This document shows, piece by piece, positions 60,576 to 64,000 of a stretch of 64,000 nucleotides of DNA. The stretch comes from Streptomyces camelliae (GTDB taxonomy: Bacteria > Actinomycetota > Actinomycetes > Streptomycetales > Streptomycetaceae), in NCBI RefSeq assembly GCF_027625935.1, contig NZ_CP115300.1, forward strand, positions 4,154,001 through 4,218,000, read 5' to 3'. A model generated the notes under the pieces. That model worked only from the letters and a program-made list of their open reading frames with translations. It searched no databases and was not told the DNA's origin. The translations under genes were made by a program, and so were the position numbers. The first letter of the stretch is position 1. Every line of letters starts with the position of its first letter.

Positions 60576-61976
60576 GTGTTCGCCCTCTCCTTCGCCTGCG
60601 TCACCGCTGCCACCACCCTCCTCGGCGGCTTCCTCAGCTACAACGCGGCGGCCCAGATGGTGCGCGTCGACCAGGACGACGTCTTCCGCGGCGTCGTCAA
60701 CGACCTTCACCAGCAGGTCGCCCAGCGCCGGCTGTCGCCGTCCGACTACTTCAGCGTCAGCCCCGACCGCGACAGCCCCCGCGACGATCTCTCGCGGCGC
60801 ATACGCACCGACGTCCAGGTCCTCGGCCGTGCGGGCCGCGTCGAGGAACGCGGCTTCCCGGCGCTGCCGGTCCGCGCGGCCGACCGCGCCGCGGCCTCAC
60901 ACGCCACGGCCGGCCACACCATCTACTACAAGGCCCGGATCGAGGGGGACCGCTACCGCGTCGCCACCGTCGCGCTGGGCGGCGGCCGGGGCGCCGTGCA
61001 GGTGGCCCAGCAGTACAGCGACACGGAGGATCTGCTCCGGAAGCTCAAGGACCGCACCGTCGAACTCAGTGCCATCGTCATCGTCGTGGCCGGGCTCGCG
61101 GGCTGGTGGCTGGCGCGCCGGATCGCCGGGCGGCTGGTACGGCTGCCCCGGGTCGCCGAGCACGTGGCCCGGACCGGCCGGCTGGACACCGAGGTCCCCG
61201 TCACCGGGCAGAACGAGGTCGGCAGGCTCGGGCGGGCGTTCGACGGCATGCTGGGGCGGCTCGCCGCGTCCGAGGAGATCCAGCGTCGCCTCGTCCAGGA
61301 CGCCGGGCACGAACTGCGCACCCCGCTGACCTCGTTGCAGGCCAACGCAGCCCTCCTGGACCGCATCGACCAACTGCCCCCGCAGGCCAAGGCGGATCTG
61401 ATCGCGGACATGAAGAGCGAGACCCGCGAACTGGTCAACCTCGTCAACGAACTGGTCGACCTCGCCGCCGGCGACCGGAACGCCGAACAGCCCACGGAGA
61501 TCACCCTGGGTGCCCTGGCCGAGGACGCGGCCGCCCTCACCCGGCGCCGCACCGGCCGGGAGATCCTCATCGAGGCCGACGACACCGTCGTACGAGCCCG
61601 GCCGGACGCGGTGCAGCGGGCGCTGACCAACCTCCTGGAGAACGCGGCCAAGTTCGACCACGGCGGAACCGAGCCGATAGAACTCGCCGTCAAGGGCACC
61701 CGCGTGGAGGTGCGCGACCGCGGACCGGGCATCGCCGAGGCCGACCTGCCCCGCGTCTTCGACCGTTTCTACCGCGCCGACAGCGCCCGCAGCCTGCCCG
61801 GCTCCGGGCTGGGCCTGGCGATCGTGCACGCCGTCGCCGTCGCCCACGGCGGCACGGCCTTCGCCCACAACCGCGCCGGCGGCGGCGCGATCATCGGCTT
61901 CACCCTCGACCCCACGTCCCGCGTCCGACGGCCTCGTACGGCACCGGCGGCCGACTCCGCCGCCACGCCCCGCTGA
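60576..61976 (+). CDS. orphan sensor histidine kinase with displaced N-terminus
   Basis: A 466-residue membrane kinase frame. Two membrane helices (1-22 and about 163-183) flank an extracytoplasmic sensor; HAMP follows, then H245 in DAGHELRTPLTSL, N box NLLENAAKFDHGG, D box VRDRGPGIAEADLP and GSGLGLAIVHAV. The good start ATG 60520 (GGAGG 11 nt upstream) is in another frame: MDSTRQRLAILHP reads on to CGCCGC only after a one-base shift near 60550. So either a frameshift mutation broke the N-terminus or translation starts at the poorly supported GTG 60576. No response regulator gene is adjacent, so its partner is unknown. Confidence 0.8.
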   Translation: MFALSFACVTAATTLLGGFLSYNAAAQMVRVDQDDVFRGVVNDLHQQVAQRRLSPSDYFSVSPDRDSPRDDLSRRIRTDVQVLGRAGRVEERGFPALPVRAADRAAASHATAGHTIYYKARIEGDRYRVATVALGGGRGAVQVAQQYSDTEDLLRKLKDRTVELSAIVIVVAGLAGWWLARRIAGRLVRLPRVAEHVARTGRLDTEVPVTGQNEVGRLGRAFDGMLGRLAASEEIQRRLVQDAGHELRTPLTSLQANAALLDRIDQLPPQAKADLIADMKSETRELVNLVNELVDLAAGDRNAEQPTEITLGALAEDAAALTRRRTGREILIEADDTVVRARPDAVQRALTNLLENAAKFDHGGTEPIELAVKGTRVEVRDRGPGIAEADLPRVFDRFYRADSARSLPGSGLGLAIVHAVAVAHGGTAFAHNRAGGGAIIGFTLDPTSRVRRPRTAPAADSAATPR

Positions 61977-62062
61977 CCGGCACAACCGGCCCGGCCGTCC
62001 TCAGAGCACCCCGCCGACCACGACTCCCGCGTCCGCCACGCCGCCGAAGGCCCGGTGGTGTG

Positions 62063-62596
62063 TCAGGAGCCGATGATGTCGAGCCAGAAGGAGGCGATCG
62101 TGGCCAGGGCACCGGGGGCGCCCGCGCCGAAGGCGACCACCATGGCCTGCCCGATCGCCACGTCGTAGCGGCCGAGGCCGTGGGACCAGGTCAGCCTGGC
62201 GTCGATGCCGGGGATGCTCCGGAGAGGGCCGTACGCGCCCAGGGTGCCGTGCGCTTCGGCGATGGGCATGCCGTCACGCAGGACCCGGGCCCGGCACAGG
62301 CCGGTGGGCCGCAGCTCGTAGGTACGCTCGCCCACCACGGCCGTACGGGTACGCGTTCTGCGGCGCAGGGCCCAGCGGCTGTCGCTCCCCCGGCGCGTGG
62401 GGATCACCTGCCCGTCGACCTTGATCCAGCCGTGCTCACGGCCGGGCCGCACCGTGACGGGCGGCACGCCGGGTCCCTGGACGAGCGCGATGACAGCGGG
62501 CCAGCGGTCATAGCTGATCCGTATCGGCCCGAACGGGCTGTCGGCCGTACGGTGCTGGGAGAGCCGGACGGTACGGCGCTTGCTGAAGATGGACAT
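62063..62596 (-). CDS. hypothetical protein
   Basis: A 177-residue protein, MSIFSKRRTVRLSQHRTADSPFGPIRISYDRWPAVIALVQ, with basic beta-rich sequence (VIPTRRGSDSRWALRRRTRTRT) and a C-terminal hydrophobic segment (GRYDVAIGQAMVVAFGAGAPGALATIASFWLDII) that could be one membrane helix pair. Not recognised. It lies between the kinase and the RHS remnant, and may have arrived with the latter. Confidence 0.6.
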   Translation of the reverse strand: MSIFSKRRTVRLSQHRTADSPFGPIRISYDRWPAVIALVQGPGVPPVTVRPGREHGWIKVDGQVIPTRRGSDSRWALRRRTRTRTAVVGERTYELRPTGLCRARVLRDGMPIAEAHGTLGAYGPLRSIPGIDARLTWSHGLGRYDVAIGQAMVVAFGAGAPGALATIASFWLDIIGS

Positions 62597-62734
62597 GGTC
62601 GTATCGTCTCCGGAGACGGGGAGTTGGGGACAGGACGGGCACGCACGGCGACGCCGACCGTCGCCGGCTGCGGGGTGATGCCGGATCCCAGGACGGGTAC
62701 GGCGCGGCTCCTGGCGCAGGTTGCTGATGGGGCA

Positions 62735-62831
62735 TCGCCGGACCCAGCGGGTCCGAGGTCAGGTACGTGCCTGTTTCCGGGTCGTCGTACCGGAAGTAGT
62801 CGTAGGACAGGGTCGTCGCCGGGGTCACCGT
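62735..62831 (-). pseudogene. RHS-repeat core fragment
   Basis: The minus strand codes YDYFRYDDPETGTYLTSDPL, a clear version of the RHS core ending RYYDPETGRYLTPDPLGL. No start, toxin domain or other RHS repeats are found around it, so it is a scrap of a former polymorphic-toxin or wall-associated gene. Confidence 0.75.
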
Positions 62832-62921
62832 GGTCCGCCTGCTCCTGGTCGGATCGTGCTCGGCGGACGCGGGACGCACGTAATGACTTCGCCAAGCTTC
62901 CACCAAGTCGGCCACCCTGCC

Positions 62922-62951
62922 TTGTTAGGTAAGGCTTACCTCCTTTACGTT
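62922..62951 (+). promoter_or_regulatory. iron box over the ZIP transporter promoter
   Basis: TTAGGTAAGGCTTACCTCC (62925-62943) matches the DmdR1/IdeR consensus (TTAGGTTAGGCTCACCTAA) at about 15 of 19 bases, with a perfect inner palindrome GGTAAG-G-CTTACC. It sits between a -35-like TTGTTA (62922-62927) and a -10-like TACGTT (62946-62951) with 18-nt spacing, so a bound repressor would block RNA polymerase. Confidence 0.78.
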
Positions 62952-62989
62952 CTGTGGGCTTCTTGTGCACGTCAGACCGGAGTCCCGTC

Positions 62990-63844
62990 ATGTCCAGCGC
63001 GAACATCACCTTGCTCGGTGCCATCGCAGGCTTCACCATCTACCTCGGCCTGCCCCTCGGCCGCCTGCGCACGCCGACGCCCCGGCTCAAGGCGGGCCTG
63101 AACGCGGTGGCCATCGGCATCCTGGTCTTCCTCGTCTGGGACGTGCTGACCCACGCCTGGGAGCCCACCGACGAGGCGCTCGGCAAGCACGACTGGGGGA
63201 CGGTGGCGTCCGGGGGCCTCACCCTGGTCGCGGGCCTGACCATCGGACTCGCCGGACTCGTCCACTACGACGGCTGGATCGCCCGCCGCCGCAAGGCCGC
63301 CGTGGACCGCGCCGCCGCCGCCCGGTCCGCGGGCCCCGGCGCGGCCGCCTCCGCCGAACTGGCCGAAGCGGCGCCGAAGGTCCGCAGTCAGGCGAGCTCG
63401 CTCGCGCTGATGATCGCCACCGGCATCGGACTGCACAACTTCGCCGAGGGCCTGGCCATCGGCAACTCCGCCGCCCAGGGCGAACTCTCCCTCGCCGTGC
63501 TGCTGATCGTCGGCTTCGGCCTGCACAACGCCACCGAAGGCTTCGGCATCGTCGCCCCGCTGGCCGCCGAGGGCGAACGCCCCTCCTGGCTCACCCTGCT
63601 GTGGCTCGGCCTGATCGGCGGCGGCCCCACCTTCCTCGGCACGGTCGTCGGCCAGCACCTCGTCAACGACACCCTGTCCATCGCCTTCCTCGGCCTCGCC
63701 GCGGGCTCGATCCTCTACGTCGTCATCGAGCTGCTGGCCGTGGCCCGTAAGGCCGGCTTCAAGACGCTCACCACCTGGTGCATCCTCCTCGGCCTCCTGC
63801 TCGGCTTCGCCACCGACGCCGTCGTCACGGCCGCGGGCGCCTGA
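62990..63844 (+). CDS. ZIP-family metal transporter
   Basis: A 284-residue, eight-helix transporter, ATG with CGGAG 8 nt upstream. Helix 4 has GIGLHNFAEGLAIGN and helix 5 GFGLHNATEGFGI, the HNxxEG pair that binds the metal. The cytoplasmic loop (about 95-130) is Arg/Ala-rich rather than His-rich. ZIP proteins import Zn2+, Fe2+ or Mn2+. The iron box directly upstream argues that iron is the physiological metal here (inference). Confidence 0.9.
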   Translation: MSSANITLLGAIAGFTIYLGLPLGRLRTPTPRLKAGLNAVAIGILVFLVWDVLTHAWEPTDEALGKHDWGTVASGGLTLVAGLTIGLAGLVHYDGWIARRRKAAVDRAAAARSAGPGAAASAELAEAAPKVRSQASSLALMIATGIGLHNFAEGLAIGNSAAQGELSLAVLLIVGFGLHNATEGFGIVAPLAAEGERPSWLTLLWLGLIGGGPTFLGTVVGQHLVNDTLSIAFLGLAAGSILYVVIELLAVARKAGFKTLTTWCILLGLLLGFATDAVVTAAGA

Positions 63845-63954
63845 GCAGTACCCAAGTCCCCTGTTTGACCCCCTGTTTCCCCCAAGTTTGCGTCCACCCC
63901 CTGGACACCTCACTACTCGTCAGTAAGGTTCGGGCGGCGGGCCGTCTCGGCCCG

Positions 63955-64000
63955 GTGAGTGAGACGGACGAGGCGAACGCCTTGGTGGACAGGGGGATTC
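63955..64000 (+). CDS. possible start of a gene running off the right edge
   Basis: GTG at 63955 opens VSETDEANALVDRGI and runs to the edge. Codon use is normal, but no good ribosome site is seen and only 15 codons are visible, so this is tentative. Confidence 0.3.
   Translation, partial: MSETDEANALVDRGI

Overview
The window is high-GC actinobacterial DNA (roughly 72% G+C, strong G/C bias at third codon positions, many GTG starts, GC-rich hairpin terminators). Gene content and order point to a Streptomyces chromosome core: holB, tmk, topA, hppA, an ApgA-type anti-sigma factor and bldG, a Tad-type secretion cluster, acsA, nhaA, marP, nth, crp, an arsA pair, wblA and a class A penicillin-binding protein appear in the order I recall from S. 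coelicolor (around SCO3540 to SCO3580). No database was searched; names rest on motifs and recall.

Layout. 1-11.4 kb (minus strand): end of a secreted hydrolase, DNA polymerase III delta', a membrane-domain/thymidylate-kinase fusion, DNA topoisomerase I, a two-helix membrane protein, a SAM methyltransferase and a small lipoprotein. 11.6-18 kb: proton-pumping pyrophosphatase, ApgA-like kinase domain, BldG, and a divergent YprA-type helicase. 17.8-23.2 kb: a minus-strand Tad/type IVb pilus-like operon (Ssd/CpaE, TadA, TadB, TadC, DUF4244 pilin-like, TadE, TadE-like) whose last gene overlaps the helicase 3' end. 23.8-28.2 kb: HAD phosphatase, degenerate Fic-like protein, CooC-like ATPase, deacetylase-like lipoprotein. 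28.5-36.3 kb (plus): SulP transporter fused to carbonic anhydrase, acetyl-CoA synthetase, NhaA, a holin-like protein and an alpha/beta hydrolase. 36.8-39.9 kb (minus): MarP protease, CoA-type Nudix hydrolase, endonuclease III. 40.1-52.9 kb: Crp, nucleotidyltransferase, a 0.3-kb MITE-like element, MBL/Nudix/RidA/DUF4177 genes, two ArsA ATPases, WblA, PBP, YqeY-domain protein, phosphoesterase and a Pr6Pr membrane protein.

At 52.9 kb a tRNA-Pro(CGG) gene marks a sharp change. Beyond it lie remnants: a fused HTH/DUF488 fragment, a frameshifted gene, an IS5-type transposase with internal deletions, a fluC/crcB gene lacking its middle, a histidine kinase with a displaced N-terminus and an RHS-repeat fragment, mixed with apparently intact genes (reductase plus HxlR regulator, hydrolase, MFS transporter, COG4705 protein, methyltransferase). 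This looks like the worn-down edge of an integrated element or accessory region. The right end carries a ZIP metal transporter behind a near-consensus DmdR1/IdeR iron box that overlaps its promoter.

Functionally the window joins replication and DNA topology genes with developmental control (BldG, ApgA, WblA, Crp). No biosynthetic cluster, CRISPR array or intact phage is visible. I do not see an unmistakable new system. The best leads are the Tad-like operon beside bldG, the iron-boxed ZIP gene, the two direct duplications of gene 3' ends, the lysine-rich additions to TopA and Nth, and the structured DNA between the divergent ssd and HAD genes.
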